From positions 60,638 to 124,637 of the forward strand of contig CAJYLO010000018.1 of the NCBI GenBank assembly GCA_913776245.1: a DNA stretch of 64,000 bases, read 5' to 3'. Shown in pieces: positions 10,231 to 19,109 of the stretch; the stretch's first letter is position 1, and the number at the start of each line of letters is the position of its first letter. This DNA is from an uncultured Chryseobacterium sp. (GTDB lineage: Bacteria > Bacteroidota > Bacteroidia > Flavobacteriales > Weeksellaceae). The notes beneath the pieces were generated by a model. It was not told the origin of the DNA, searched no databases, and saw only the letters and a list, made by a program, of their open reading frames with translations. The translations under genes and the position numbers were made by a program.

Positions 10231-10553
10231 GTGTTTTTAGAAAGAGTTAATTCATAAAAATAGCTTTTTATCTTAAATTGATAAAATGTATTTCTTGTAA
10301 AATAATTGTATACTATTAATTTCTTTCGGTGTTAATCAGTTACGGAGTTATATTGCGGTGTGACAGAATTTCATCTTATTAGGAAATGGGAAAATGAAAG
10401 CTCCGGGCAGAGCATTGTTTTTTGAAGATGGGAGCAGGGCTAAATAAAAATGGAGTAGACCATCCTTAGTTCGCTTCGTGATTCCTGGTTTAAAAAATTA
10501 GAATTTACCTGTGAAAGCTTGTATATGAAACATTTATATACAATGAATTCACT
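10231..10553. other. Intergenic region, no gene seen
   Basis: AT-rich spacer of about 320 bases between two minus-strand genes. It carries the upstream region of the TPR/HTH gene and whatever ends the response-regulator transcript. I see no convincing hairpin terminator or small gene. Confidence 0.4.
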
Positions 10554-11207
10554 TTATACAATCTCATATTTAATTGCAAACTTCACCAATCCAACAGTAC
10601 TTTTGCAGCCTGTCTTTTCCAAGATGTGCTGGCGGTGATTATCAACGGTTTTCTTACTGATAAAAAGTTGTTCTGCAATTTCCTCACTGGTCATTTCTTT
10701 CACAATAAGGCTTAGGATCTCACGCTCTCGGGTTGTAAGCAAAGAGATTTGCTGATTTTGAATTTTCTCTTTGTGGTATTGATTATAAATGAGAGGAATA
10801 ATATCCTGAGAGAAATAGGTACCTCCGTTCACAATCCGGTGTATGGCGCACAGAAGTTCGTCTTTTCCGGAATTTTTCAGAATATAGCCGTCCGCTTCCG
10901 CCAAAACCGCTTCCTTTACTGCTGTTGAGTTGTTATACATTGAAAGTATTAAAACCTGGATATGGGGAAACTCGCTTTTGATCATCCTGCAAAGATCAGT
11001 TCCGCTTAGTAAAGGCATGCTGATGTCGGTGAGAATCAAGTTGATATTGTCGGGATTTGCTACCACTTTTTCATAAGCAACCTGACCATTATTGGCTTCC
11101 TCCACGATATTAAAATCGGCTTCTTTGATCAAGAGGTTTCTGATGCCGTCAATCATCATTTGATGATCATCTGCAACTAATATGTTGATTATATTTTTTT
11201 TATCCAT
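10554..11207 (-). CDS. NarL/LuxR-type response regulator
   Basis: 217 residues. The N-terminal receiver domain has the acidic pair D13/D14, phospho-acceptor D61 in LTDISMPL, and a lysine in ILKNSGK. The C-terminal LuxR-type HTH (about 150-215) reads LTTREREILSLI and KTVDNHRQHIL. It is a phosphorylation-dependent transcription factor. Its start overlaps the end of the histidine-kinase gene by 8 bases, so the two are translationally coupled partners. The family usually binds DNA as a dimer. Targets are not visible, though the exported-protein operon just upstream of the kinase is the obvious candidate. Confidence 0.93.
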   Translation of the reverse strand: MDKKNIINILVADDHQMMIDGIRNLLIKEADFNIVEEANNGQVAYEKVVANPDNINLILTDISMPLLSGTDLCRMIKSEFPHIQVLILSMYNNSTAVKEAVLAEADGYILKNSGKDELLCAIHRIVNGGTYFSQDIIPLIYNQYHKEKIQNQQISLLTTREREILSLIVKEMTSEEIAEQLFISKKTVDNHRQHILEKTGCKSTVGLVKFAIKYEIV

Positions 11208-12942
11208 TACACGGCAATGTGATTTCTATTTCTGTGCCTTTGAGACTTTCCGATTTGATATTCAGATATCCATCCATCATGTGAATTCTTGCATTGATGT
11301 TTTTCCAGCCAATGCCCGGGGAATTTGCGATGGAATCTAGGTCCAAGCCTTTACCATTATCCCGGATATTGAAAAGAACGTAATCGTCTGATTTTTCAGC
11401 AGACAGCTGAATCAAGGACGCTTCGGCATGTTTTGTTATATTGTTTAGAAGTTCCTGAACAATCCGGTACATGGAAAGTTCATTTTGCTTCTGAAATGTT
11501 ATAGACCTGACATTTTCCGGAATTTCTAACTCTATTTTGGTTTTTTCCGTTGCGTTGATTTTATCGGCCAGATTTTCCAAAGCAGGAATAAGTCCGAAAT
11601 TAAGCTCTTCAGGAATCAGATTATGCGAAATCATCCGGACCTCGGAGATGGTTTTATCAATTAAATTCTGTATTTGTTCTGATTCTGTATTTTTTTCTTG
11701 TGCAGAAATATTCATTTTGATTAATGACAGCATCTGTCCCACACTGTCGTGCAGATCTCTTGCAATCCGGATCCTCTCATTCTGTTCACCATCAAAAAGA
11801 GCCTTGGCCTCTAGTTCTTTCTGTCTGTAAATTTCTTCTTGCAATTTCCTATCCTGCCTGTGTCGGTAGTTTTTGTAAATAAGATAGGCAGCAATGACGG
11901 AGATCAAAAATAAAATTGCGACAAACCTGAGCCAGTTGTTTTTTTGCCTGATTTCAAATTTTTGATTGTTGATCAGGTTTTGCTTCTTCTCAGTTTCATA
12001 TTTGACATTAAGTTCGGAAAGTTGCCTGGTATTTTCTTTGTTAATGAAATCATTCATTGCTGTGGAAAACAGCTTTTGGTATTCATAGGCTTTCTTATAA
12101 TCTCCTGCTTTCACAGCCGCTTCTGCCATACTGTCGTAGATGGATTCTATGATCTCACCTGCATCTATTTCTTTGGCGATTTTAAGGGCTTTTTCACAAT
12201 ATTCGATCGCTTTGTTGTAATCGCCCATTTCGCCATAAAGATTACCAATGTTGTTATATGTTGCGGCCATATTCCATTTGTCATTTTGTTTTTCCGCAAT
12301 GGTGATTGCTTTAAAGTTATAACTGATGGCTTCAGGATAATTTTTCTGGAATTTGTACACGATGGCGATATTGCTCAATGCCATAGAAATCTTCCCGGGA
12401 ATATCCTTTTCGGTATAAAGTTCAAGCGCATTTTTATAGGAAATAAGTGCTTTTGCATATTCCTTTTTCTGCTCATAGACAATGCCTTTATTATTCTGGC
12501 AGTCGGCGATTAATTCCTTATCTCCAATCTCTCTCGCCAGCTGTTCCGATTTTTCATAATAAGCAAATGCTTCATCCAGTTTTTTCCAGCTCACATACAG
12601 CACACCAATATTTTTGAGAACGTGAGCCAGAGATTCTTTGTCATTGGTAGTTTCAGCAGTTTTCAAAGCTTTCAGATAATGCTGAAGGGCGTTTACATTC
12701 TCACCTTTATCGCCGTAGAGTCTTCCCAGGTTTAGCTCCGTACGGATATAGATTTTGGGTTGATGTTTTGCCAGTTCCGGCCTGGCTAGTTCTTTAAGCT
12801 GGACTTCCGCCGAATCCAGCTGGTAGTTTTCCAGTAATTTTCTCGCATACTCCAGCTTTTTTTCTTCCGGAGAAACGTTTTGAGCAGGGATTTTCAGTAA
12901 AAATAAAACTCCGAAAAAGAGTATTAATGTATTGGTTTTCAA
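11200..12942 (-). CDS. TPR-containing sensor histidine kinase (HisKA_3 type)
   Basis: 580 residues. Signal peptide (first 20), then about seven TPR repeats (residues 30-300), a coiled coil (300-335), one transmembrane helix (337-356) and a cytoplasmic kinase core. H398 in RDLHDSVGQ is the phospho-acceptor; the ATPase domain has QELLNNITKHA (N box), DNGKGLD (G1) and GIGWKN (G2). It would sense a periplasmic or envelope signal through protein-protein contacts of the TPRs and phosphorylate the overlapping response regulator. The start is TTG, placed by the signal peptide and by a TATATTTG promoter element ending 16 bases upstream. Only 24 bases separate it from the MORN gene, so it may also be read from that operon. 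Confidence 0.92.
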   Translation of the reverse strand: MKTNTLILFFGVLFLLKIPAQNVSPEEKKLEYARKLLENYQLDSAEVQLKELARPELAKHQPKIYIRTELNLGRLYGDKGENVNALQHYLKALKTAETTNDKESLAHVLKNIGVLYVSWKKLDEAFAYYEKSEQLAREIGDKELIADCQNNKGIVYEQKKEYAKALISYKNALELYTEKDIPGKISMALSNIAIVYKFQKNYPEAISYNFKAITIAEKQNDKWNMAATYNNIGNLYGEMGDYNKAIEYCEKALKIAKEIDAGEIIESIYDSMAEAAVKAGDYKKAYEYQKLFSTAMNDFINKENTRQLSELNVKYETEKKQNLINNQKFEIRQKNNWLRFVAILFLISVIAAYLIYKNYRHRQDRKLQEEIYRQKELEAKALFDGEQNERIRIARDLHDSVGQMLSLIKMNISAQEKNTESEQIQNLIDKTISEVRMISHNLIPEELNFGLIPALENLADKINATEKTKIELEIPENVRSITFQKQNELSMYRIVQELLNNITKHAEASLIQLSAEKSDDYVLFNIRDNGKGLDLDSIANSPGIGWKNINARIHMMDGYLNIKSESLKGTEIEITLPCNG

Positions 12943-12958
12943 TTGCGTTAGTTTTATA

Positions 12959-12966
12959 CAAATATA
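12959..12966 (-). promoter_or_regulatory. Bacteroidota -7 element for the two-component genes
   Basis: On the minus strand this reads TATATTTG, a perfect TAnnTTTG. It sits between the end of the MORN gene and the kinase start. No clear -33 TTTG was found 19-20 bases upstream, so strength is uncertain. Confidence 0.5.
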
Positions 12967-14553
12967 TTATAAATTTTCATCCATAATAGATTCAGGATTC
13001 CAATATTCTGCCTGATTGCCGCAAGTCCCGTAATGGCTCATTTTTCCGGCAGATTTGTAGTTTTCGAATGGTCCTGCGATAATGCAGCCATCTGCTTTTC
13101 TTACGGTTCCCTCGCCCAGAATCTGTTTGCCACCGGCAAATGGTGCTTCCAATGTGGTTCCATTTTTCCAGTAAAATCTACCTTTTGGATCCTCCGGCTT
13201 ATCATTTACAAATTTACCATAGTAATAATCTCCGGTTTTTGGATATATTTTTTGCCCATCCAGCATGTGACCATTTTCCCAAAATCCGCTGAAAATCATC
13301 CCGGATTTTGGCATTAACATTTTTCCCCAACCGTTGATGGTTTTATTTTTCCAGTCACCTTCATAGATTCTGCCATCTGTGAAGGTCATTTTGCCCCTTC
13401 CCTCGGGTTCGCCATCCCGGATTTCGCCCTCATAAGTTCCGTTGGTGTACTTCTTTATACTAATAGGATTGGCAGCCCTTATGAACTGACCGGCTTTAAA
13501 GTATCCGTCCTGTATGGTGCCGTCTTCTTTGGTCAGAAAACCTCTGTCGTTGTACTTTCCGTAGAGAAAATTTCCTATATAAATTTCTTTGTCCTTTGAA
13601 ATGTAAGTTCCATAGCCTTCCTTCAGTCCATTTTTCCAGCCACCGCTGTAGGATTCTCCATTTTTTGCGATGAATTTACCTTCACCGTCCAATTGTCCCT
13701 CGACAAAACCGCCTTCGTAAGTATCCCCATTAGGCCATATCATCTTTCCTTGTCCTGTTCTTTTTCCAAAAACATAATCTCCCTCATAGGTTTCTGCGTC
13801 TTTCCATATCATTTTACCTTTGCCGTGACAGTATCCCATTTTAAAAGTTCCTTCATAATAATTACCATTAGCGTAACTTATCTTACCAAAACCTGAGTTC
13901 TGTCCATCATCCAGACTGCCTTCATAGACATCACCATTTGCATATTTATAGATTCCAAAACCGGTGATTTTGCCCTGTTGCCATTCACCGTCATAACTTC
14001 CGCCGGTATTCCAGATGTATTTTCCTTTTCCGTCTTTTTGGTTATTTGTCCAGTTGCCTTCGTACGAGCCGTTGTCGGTAATCTGTTTCCCATGGCCATT
14101 TCGCTGGTCATCTTTCCAATCTCCATCATAATACTGGCTGTCATCATATTTGTATGGCACATAGGAATACAGCCTGCCTTTACCGTTTTTTTTGCCATCT
14201 TTCCACTCGCCCTCATATCGTGTTAGCCCAGAGGTGTAGATGTAATACCATTTGCCGTATCCATCGGGTTTTCCGTTTTTCAAGCTCCCGTCGTACCTGA
14301 GACCAAATTCATAGATTTTTCCCTGACCTTCGAAGATGTTATTCTTCCAGCCGCCTTCATAGATTTTTGTTTTTCGGTCTTTGGCGTCAGTAGCGATGCC
14401 TTGTCCATTTGCTTTTCCGTTACTGACCTCACCTTTATATTTAATGAGGATTGAATCTGTCTCATTTGGCAGTAAGATTTTGAATTCCAGCTTTTCCTGT
14501 GAAGAAAGGCGTAAGGCAAAAAATATTGATATAAAAAGAAGCTGTATTTTCAT
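12967..14553 (-). CDS. Exported MORN-repeat protein
   Basis: 528 residues with a signal peptide (MKIQLLFISIFFALRLSSQ). Almost all of the rest is MORN repeats, roughly twenty copies of the pattern YEG.W.....G.G, for example YEGDYVFGKRTGQGKMIW and YEGEWKDGKKNGKG. MORN repeats form long beta-ribbons used in protein or lipid contact; in bacteria exported versions are poorly studied. There is no enzyme domain. It sits 14 bases after the small secreted paralog and 24 bases before the kinase gene in a leftward operon that also encodes a Sel1/MORN protein. The repeats make long antisense frames on the plus strand that are not genes. Confidence 0.9.
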   Translation of the reverse strand: MKIQLLFISIFFALRLSSQEKLEFKILLPNETDSILIKYKGEVSNGKANGQGIATDAKDRKTKIYEGGWKNNIFEGQGKIYEFGLRYDGSLKNGKPDGYGKWYYIYTSGLTRYEGEWKDGKKNGKGRLYSYVPYKYDDSQYYDGDWKDDQRNGHGKQITDNGSYEGNWTNNQKDGKGKYIWNTGGSYDGEWQQGKITGFGIYKYANGDVYEGSLDDGQNSGFGKISYANGNYYEGTFKMGYCHGKGKMIWKDAETYEGDYVFGKRTGQGKMIWPNGDTYEGGFVEGQLDGEGKFIAKNGESYSGGWKNGLKEGYGTYISKDKEIYIGNFLYGKYNDRGFLTKEDGTIQDGYFKAGQFIRAANPISIKKYTNGTYEGEIRDGEPEGRGKMTFTDGRIYEGDWKNKTINGWGKMLMPKSGMIFSGFWENGHMLDGQKIYPKTGDYYYGKFVNDKPEDPKGRFYWKNGTTLEAPFAGGKQILGEGTVRKADGCIIAGPFENYKSAGKMSHYGTCGNQAEYWNPESIMDENL

Positions 14554-14567
14554 CTGGAAAGTTTTTA

Positions 14568-15077
14568 TTAATGATTTTCTGATGTTTTGTCCGAAAAGCC
14601 GTAGATAGCCAATTCGAAAATTTTTGCCTTGGTATTCGGATTAACGTCAATGTAGTAGGAGAGGTATTGTTTTTTTTGCTCTTTTGGAGTAGCATCTCCT
14701 GAGAATACTGCAATATCTTCGTTACCATTTTCGTCTATGTCATTAAAAACAATATAATTTGGCGCCGGAAATTTTTCATCAATTAACTGGTCCAGATCCT
14801 GAATGATTTTTTCCGTCTCCGTGCCGTATTTGATTCTCATTGAGTAAGCTTTTTTTCCGGTTTTGGAATCAAATAAAATATCACCCATCTCGCCAAACAT
14901 GTTGGGCGCAGTACATGCATAGGTAATGAAACCATCAGATTCAGATTTTTTTTGACCTGTAATGTTTTTGAAGTTGTTCTTTGCATCTTCCAGAAGCTTG
15001 CTCATATCGTTTTTGTAGCTTTGAGCCTTGCAAAAGAATGTACTGCATAGAACTACTATGGTTGAAATTGTTTTCAT
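14568..15077 (-). CDS. Small secreted protein, family A member 3
   Basis: 169 residues from the ATG at 15077. The frame extends further upstream into the neighbouring barrel gene, but only this ATG gives a signal peptide (MKTISTIVVLCSTFFCKAQS), and it starts 10 bases after that gene's stop. It resembles the proteins at 17903-18412 and 18409-18954: an early helix with DAKNNFKNITGQK, and an end with FELAIYG. I do not recognise a described domain. It contains DENGNEDIAV, a loop of DxDxDG-like character (DIDENGNED). Probably periplasmic; function unknown. Confidence 0.75.
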   Translation of the reverse strand: MKTISTIVVLCSTFFCKAQSYKNDMSKLLEDAKNNFKNITGQKKSESDGFITYACTAPNMFGEMGDILFDSKTGKKAYSMRIKYGTETEKIIQDLDQLIDEKFPAPNYIVFNDIDENGNEDIAVFSGDATPKEQKKQYLSYYIDVNPNTKAKIFELAIYGFSDKTSENH

Positions 15078-15087
15078 AATTGACGTT

Positions 15088-15717
15088 TTAATCTTTTGAA
15101 AAAAGCCAGGAAATCCCGATACTGAAATTTCTTGTTTTGATTTTTGGTGCTTCTGAATCCGGCTCAATATTCTGAAGCCCCAAATCATAATTGATATTAA
15201 GCCCCAAAGTTTTGTTAAGCCTGATGCCGGTCGTAAAAACCAACCCAAAATCCATCGTTTTTAAATCATCTTTTTCATACTTTTTGGTTGTAGATGACCC
15301 GTCAAATTCTTCAACCTTAACCTTGGCATTTGTCAGATAGGCACCGAATAATCCGGCGCCCAGTTCATAGTCTATATTGTCGCTGATTTCAAATACTGCA
15401 ACTGCAGGAAGATTGAGCTGGAGATAACTGAATTCGTTGGTATATTTCATTGGACCTGTAGAACCAATGGGATAAGAATGGTAGATGTCTGCACCTTTCA
15501 AGGTGTAAATAAGCTCTGGCCAGAATGAAAAGGTCTTGCCGATGGGCTGTTTGTAATTGATACCGATGTTATATGCCAGAATATTATGTCTGTCAATATC
15601 AAATGATTGTTCCGAATAGGAATATTTGCTGATGTTCATACCTGCCTTGATGCCTATCTGTGCGAATGCGCTTGCAAAGGTCGTCAGGAGCAGAATGGTG
15701 TAGAGTAGTTTATTCAT
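15088..15717 (-). CDS. PorT-like outer-membrane beta-barrel protein
   Basis: 209 residues: signal peptide ending FASAFAQ, then GIKAGMNISKYSYSE and alternating amphipathic strands ending in FSIGISWLF, the pattern of the PorT/outer-membrane-protein beta-barrel family (eight-stranded size). The family holds small Bacteroidota barrels, some linked to type IX secretion, but most have no known role. It is inside the exported-protein operon, 44 bases after the preceding gene, and would give the cluster an outer-membrane component. Confidence 0.85.
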   Translation of the reverse strand: MNKLLYTILLLTTFASAFAQIGIKAGMNISKYSYSEQSFDIDRHNILAYNIGINYKQPIGKTFSFWPELIYTLKGADIYHSYPIGSTGPMKYTNEFSYLQLNLPAVAVFEISDNIDYELGAGLFGAYLTNAKVKVEEFDGSSTTKKYEKDDLKTMDFGLVFTTGIRLNKTLGLNINYDLGLQNIEPDSEAPKIKTRNFSIGISWLFSKD

Positions 15718-15761
15718 AAGTAGATTTTATTGTTTTTAATGGTGAATGGAATCATTATCTT

Positions 15762-16226
15762 CTAAACGAAAACTTCCATCAGGATGTAGTCTTTAAATCG
15801 TGTTATGGTCATTACTTTTTCTTGAGTTTTCTTATCCTTTATGATGATTTTTCTCAGAACATCACTGTCGAAAATACTTTTGCTGATGATTTCCGGCGTT
15901 TGTTGGCTGTCAAGGATTTGATAAGGGATGTTTGTAAGTTGCTGCGAGATAGCGTCCATTACACTATCACTAGAAGTTCCTATATATCTCCCGCTGAGAT
16001 CATCTCCAAATATAGTTTCGGCATAGGTGAGATCAAAACCTGAGATCTTTAGTTTTGTGTCATAAATTGTTGCCGAAGCTTGTTTTTCTATTTCTTTTCC
16101 TACGATGGAGCTTGCTTTTGCACCTAGAACTGCGGTAACTTCTTTAGCGAAATCATTGGAAATCTGAGCTTTCAGATTCGCAGCCAATACAAAGATGAAT
16201 AGGATCAATATATTTTTTTTGTTCAT
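15762..16226 (-). CDS. Exported protein of unknown function
   Basis: 154 residues with a signal peptide (MNKKNILILFIFVLAANLKAQ). The mature part (FAKEVTAVLGAKASSIVGKE, ISGFDLTYAETIFGDDLSGR) contains no motif I recognise. It begins 5 bases after the stop of the Sel1/MORN gene, so it belongs to the same transcript. Its small alpha/beta make-up would fit a periplasmic accessory protein. Function unknown. Confidence 0.7.
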   Translation of the reverse strand: MNKKNILILFIFVLAANLKAQISNDFAKEVTAVLGAKASSIVGKEIEKQASATIYDTKLKISGFDLTYAETIFGDDLSGRYIGTSSDSVMDAISQQLTNIPYQILDSQQTPEIISKSIFDSDVLRKIIIKDKKTQEKVMTITRFKDYILMEVFV

Positions 16227-16231
16227 AATAT

Positions 16232-17887
16232 TTAGTATTTAAAACTTCTTTCCATTTGTTTCTGAGTACTCCAGATGATTTTGTCCATTTCTCTTCTGTG
16301 GCGGTCTGCTTCCGATTCTTTTCCTATCTGGAAAGAAGAGGATGAATTGTTGTTATTGGGCAGATTCAGCTGTGTTCCTCTGCCATAGGTTTTATCCCAC
16401 CATTCACTGTATAATTTATCATCATTGAAGCGGGTTTTTTCAACGGGACTTTGGTTTTTTACATATACCGAATAGATTCCGGGTGTTTGGTAGAAACGTT
16501 CTTCGGTAGTGCCGTCTTTCCTTGTGTAAAGCCATTTTCCTGAAGCGTTTCCATCTTTAAAAATTCCTTTTGAGACAGTTCCGTCGGCATAAGTTATTGA
16601 ACCTTCGCCGGTAAGAACACCTTTGTCATAATTCCCCTCGTAGATGGTACCGTCCTGCCACATCATTTTTCCTTTTCCCTGTTTTTCGCCGTTGATCCAA
16701 TTGCCTTGGAAAACACCCGATGAAGAATAGAAAGTTCCGGCACCATTTTCGAGATCATCCTTCCAGTGGCCGTCGTATTTTGCATCGGTACCTAAGTAAT
16801 AATAAATGCCTTTGCCATTTTTCCTGAATTCTTTATACTGACCTTCATAGATCAATGAGCCATTTTTTGCATAATATTTACCTTGGCCGTCAAACATTCC
16901 GTTTACAAAATCACCTTCATAACGATCTCCTTCACTATAGATCACTTTTCCTTTTCCGTGGGCATTTTTTCCTGCTATGTCACCTTCATAGACCAGATCT
17001 CCTAAATCCAGTTTTACATAGCCCCGCAAATTATCATCCCAGGGAATTTCTTTGTAAGAGCCGTCTTCCTGCCTTACTTTTATCGTTGTTACGGCTTTGT
17101 TATTTTCAATTTGTTTAAGATTAGCAGCAGCAACTTTATTCCCGGCTTCGGCAGCCATTTGGAACCAAACTTTTGCTTTGTCATAGTCTGTTTTAACGCC
17201 ATTTCCTTTCCAGTACATCATCCCGAGATTGGTCATCGCATCAGAAATGCCTACTGCTGCACTTTTTGTGTAATTAGAAAGGGCATCATCATAATTTTTT
17301 GAATTAAATGATTCAAGCCCTGCATTGAAATATTTAGTTCCACAAAATTCTAAACCCTGTTTACAGTTTTCTTCATCATTCTCCGTTTTGGTATCTGAAT
17401 CCAGGCATTTTTTGAACCAGTACACAGACTTTTCTAAGCCATCAAAGGTATCTTTTGCGTCAGTTCCCTGTTCATAAAAATACATCACGCCTATTGTATT
17501 CATACTCATAACGTTACCTTTATCGGCTAATTTTTTGTTCCAGAAAAAGGCTTTTTTGTAATCTTTTGGCAGGTTACCTTCACCGTTGTAGTAAATATCA
17601 CAAAGCGACTGCAGAGCTTTTACATGATCCAATCCGCCGGCTTGTTCGTACCATTTTACCGCTTCGGCAATATTTTTTTGTACACCTAAACCGTTTTCGT
17701 ATAACAGACCAACATTGTAAAAAGCATCGGGATTTCCTAGTTTTGCAGCTTTCTCAAACCATGCTTTGGCATTTTCATATTTTTTCTCCCTGAAATCAGA
17801 AATCCCTTCATCCATTTCCGATTGAGCTATCTGGCCATATACCATCGTGCAAAAAACTAATGAAATTAAAACAGATATACGTTTCAT
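16232..17887 (-). CDS. Exported Sel1-repeat plus MORN-repeat protein
   Basis: 551 residues with a signal peptide (ISVLISLVFCTMVYGQ). Residues about 25-265 are Sel1-like repeats (for example PDAFYNVGLLYENGLGVQKN and AMTNLGMMYWKGNGVKTDYD), and residues about 285-460 are MORN repeats (YEGDFVNGMFDGQGKYY and similar). The tail (RFYQTPGIYSVYVKNQ) is unique. Sel1 and MORN modules are both binding scaffolds, so this is likely an assembly or adaptor protein in the periplasm. It is 15 bases after one family-A gene and 5 before the next gene, in the middle of the operon. A fusion of Sel1 and MORN in an exported protein is unusual. Confidence 0.88.
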   Translation of the reverse strand: MKRISVLISLVFCTMVYGQIAQSEMDEGISDFREKKYENAKAWFEKAAKLGNPDAFYNVGLLYENGLGVQKNIAEAVKWYEQAGGLDHVKALQSLCDIYYNGEGNLPKDYKKAFFWNKKLADKGNVMSMNTIGVMYFYEQGTDAKDTFDGLEKSVYWFKKCLDSDTKTENDEENCKQGLEFCGTKYFNAGLESFNSKNYDDALSNYTKSAAVGISDAMTNLGMMYWKGNGVKTDYDKAKVWFQMAAEAGNKVAAANLKQIENNKAVTTIKVRQEDGSYKEIPWDDNLRGYVKLDLGDLVYEGDIAGKNAHGKGKVIYSEGDRYEGDFVNGMFDGQGKYYAKNGSLIYEGQYKEFRKNGKGIYYYLGTDAKYDGHWKDDLENGAGTFYSSSGVFQGNWINGEKQGKGKMMWQDGTIYEGNYDKGVLTGEGSITYADGTVSKGIFKDGNASGKWLYTRKDGTTEERFYQTPGIYSVYVKNQSPVEKTRFNDDKLYSEWWDKTYGRGTQLNLPNNNNSSSSFQIGKESEADRHRREMDKIIWSTQKQMERSFKY

Positions 17888-17902
17888 CTTAAAGAATTGA
17901 AA

Positions 17903-18412
17903 TTATTTCATCATTTTCCCAAGCGTATTGCCATAGATCATCATCGAAAAGGTGTTATTGTCATCATCAGCATCTTTATCGTACGAAGAGATCAACCTGA
18001 TGACCACGTCACTGTCTTTTTGGTAAACCTCTGTTATACTTCTGCCTTTCTCATCGGTATAATCTCTTCCGGAAAATTTCCCAGCCTGTACACCGTCATT
18101 AACGACTTTTAAAGCATCTTCTATGAATTGACTGGTGTGTTCTGACAAAAGAAGGGCAGAGCAGATGTAGAATGTTTTGTCAGAATTATCACTTTTGATT
18201 AAGCTTTCTGATCCGATGCCAATGATTTCTTTCGGTTTGTAATAAGCCGATTCCAGATCGGGAATGGATTCCAGTTTATCGCCAAGGATGTCTTTAAAAT
18301 CATTCTGAGCATACTGGATCATTAATGATATTGGAAATTTATAACTTTTGGTCGTTTGGGCAACATTCAGTGTGAAGGTTAGCATTGCCAAAACATAGAG
18401 TAATTTTTTCAT
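17903..18412 (-). CDS. Small secreted protein, family A member 2
   Basis: 169 residues, signal peptide MKKLLYVLAMLTFTLNVAQ. Shares with its two cluster paralogs an early YAQNDFKDILGDK segment and a late FSMMIYGNTL strand. The start overlaps the stop of the preceding paralog by 4 bases (ATGA), indicating translational coupling. No known domain recognised. Probably a periplasmic partner of the Sel1/MORN protein that follows after 15 bases. Confidence 0.75.
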   Translation of the reverse strand: MKKLLYVLAMLTFTLNVAQTTKSYKFPISLMIQYAQNDFKDILGDKLESIPDLESAYYKPKEIIGIGSESLIKSDNSDKTFYICSALLLSEHTSQFIEDALKVVNDGVQAGKFSGRDYTDEKGRSITEVYQKDSDVVIRLISSYDKDADDDNNTFSMMIYGNTLGKMMK

Positions 18413-18954
18413 TTTAATAGTATTTCAGTTTTATTTTGTTTCTTGATGAGTCTTTCATTGGTTTTTCCTGATCTGATATTTTGTCCATACATTATGATGG
18501 AAAAATTGCTGTTCAGTGGCTGAGCGTCATCTTTGTAGTACATTGTTTTGAATATGATGAAGTGATTCGATTTTGGGGTTTTCATAAAAACATAAGTTAG
18601 TTTGTAGTTTTCTTCAGAATCATCAGTGATAATGTCATAAATGTTTTTATCGTGGTATTTTTCTTTGATGAAAAGCTGCGTATCTGCCATCACTTTTTCC
18701 GATTGACCGAGCGGAATTTGCCAATTTAGAGTGGTGGCAACTTTCATTTTTGCTATAGTTATTTCACCTACATCTGTCTGTAAATTAGACGGATAGAAAA
18801 CCGACAAAGTATCTGTCTGCAAGCCGGTAATCGCTGTGAAATCATCATTACTGTACAGATAAATCTTGTCGAGCAAAGCTTTGTAATCTCTCTGCTGGGA
18901 TTTTACAAAAAAGGGCATTATTAACATAAAACGGAAAATCAGATAAGGCTTCAT
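18409..18954 (-). CDS. Small secreted protein, family A member 1
   Basis: 181 residues; first gene of the leftward operon. N-terminal hydrophobic segment (YLIFRFMLIMPFFVKSQ) then YSNDDFTAITGLQ and a late FSIIMYGQNI strand, shared with the two other members at 17903-18412 and 14568-15077. The three diverge strongly outside these parts, suggesting old duplications. No known domain recognised. A TAATTTTG promoter element lies about 45 bases upstream. Confidence 0.72.
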   Translation of the reverse strand: MKPYLIFRFMLIMPFFVKSQQRDYKALLDKIYLYSNDDFTAITGLQTDTLSVFYPSNLQTDVGEITIAKMKVATTLNWQIPLGQSEKVMADTQLFIKEKYHDKNIYDIITDDSEENYKLTYVFMKTPKSNHFIIFKTMYYKDDAQPLNSNFSIIMYGQNIRSGKTNERLIKKQNKTEILLK

Positions 18955-18997
18955 AGTTATTTTCAGGAATCACAATATTTAGTCGTATAAGCTGAAA

Positions 18998-19028
18998 CAA
19001 AATTATCAAGGTGTAGATTACTAATCAA
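18998..19028 (-). promoter_or_regulatory. Promoter of the exported MORN operon
   Basis: On the minus strand a TTG at 19028-19026 (-33) is followed after 20 bases by TAATTTTG at 19005-18998, a perfect TAnnTTTG -7 element. Transcription would start roughly 40 bases before the ATG at 18954. Confidence 0.5.
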
Positions 19029-19109
19029 TAAAGAGAAACCCACTTTTTTTATAGGGATTAATACCTATTATTAATAATTGCGTCGGAATTTTTTACAATA
19101 ACACCGAAT

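Noticed and set aside
13693..14226. Long plus- and minus-strand frames within the MORN gene
   Set aside because: Repeats of the MORN codons create open frames by periodicity; they lack gene-like starts.
12967..14553. MORN repeats as a CRISPR or DNA satellite array
   Set aside because: The repetition is at protein level with varied DNA; there are no identical direct repeats with unique spacers.
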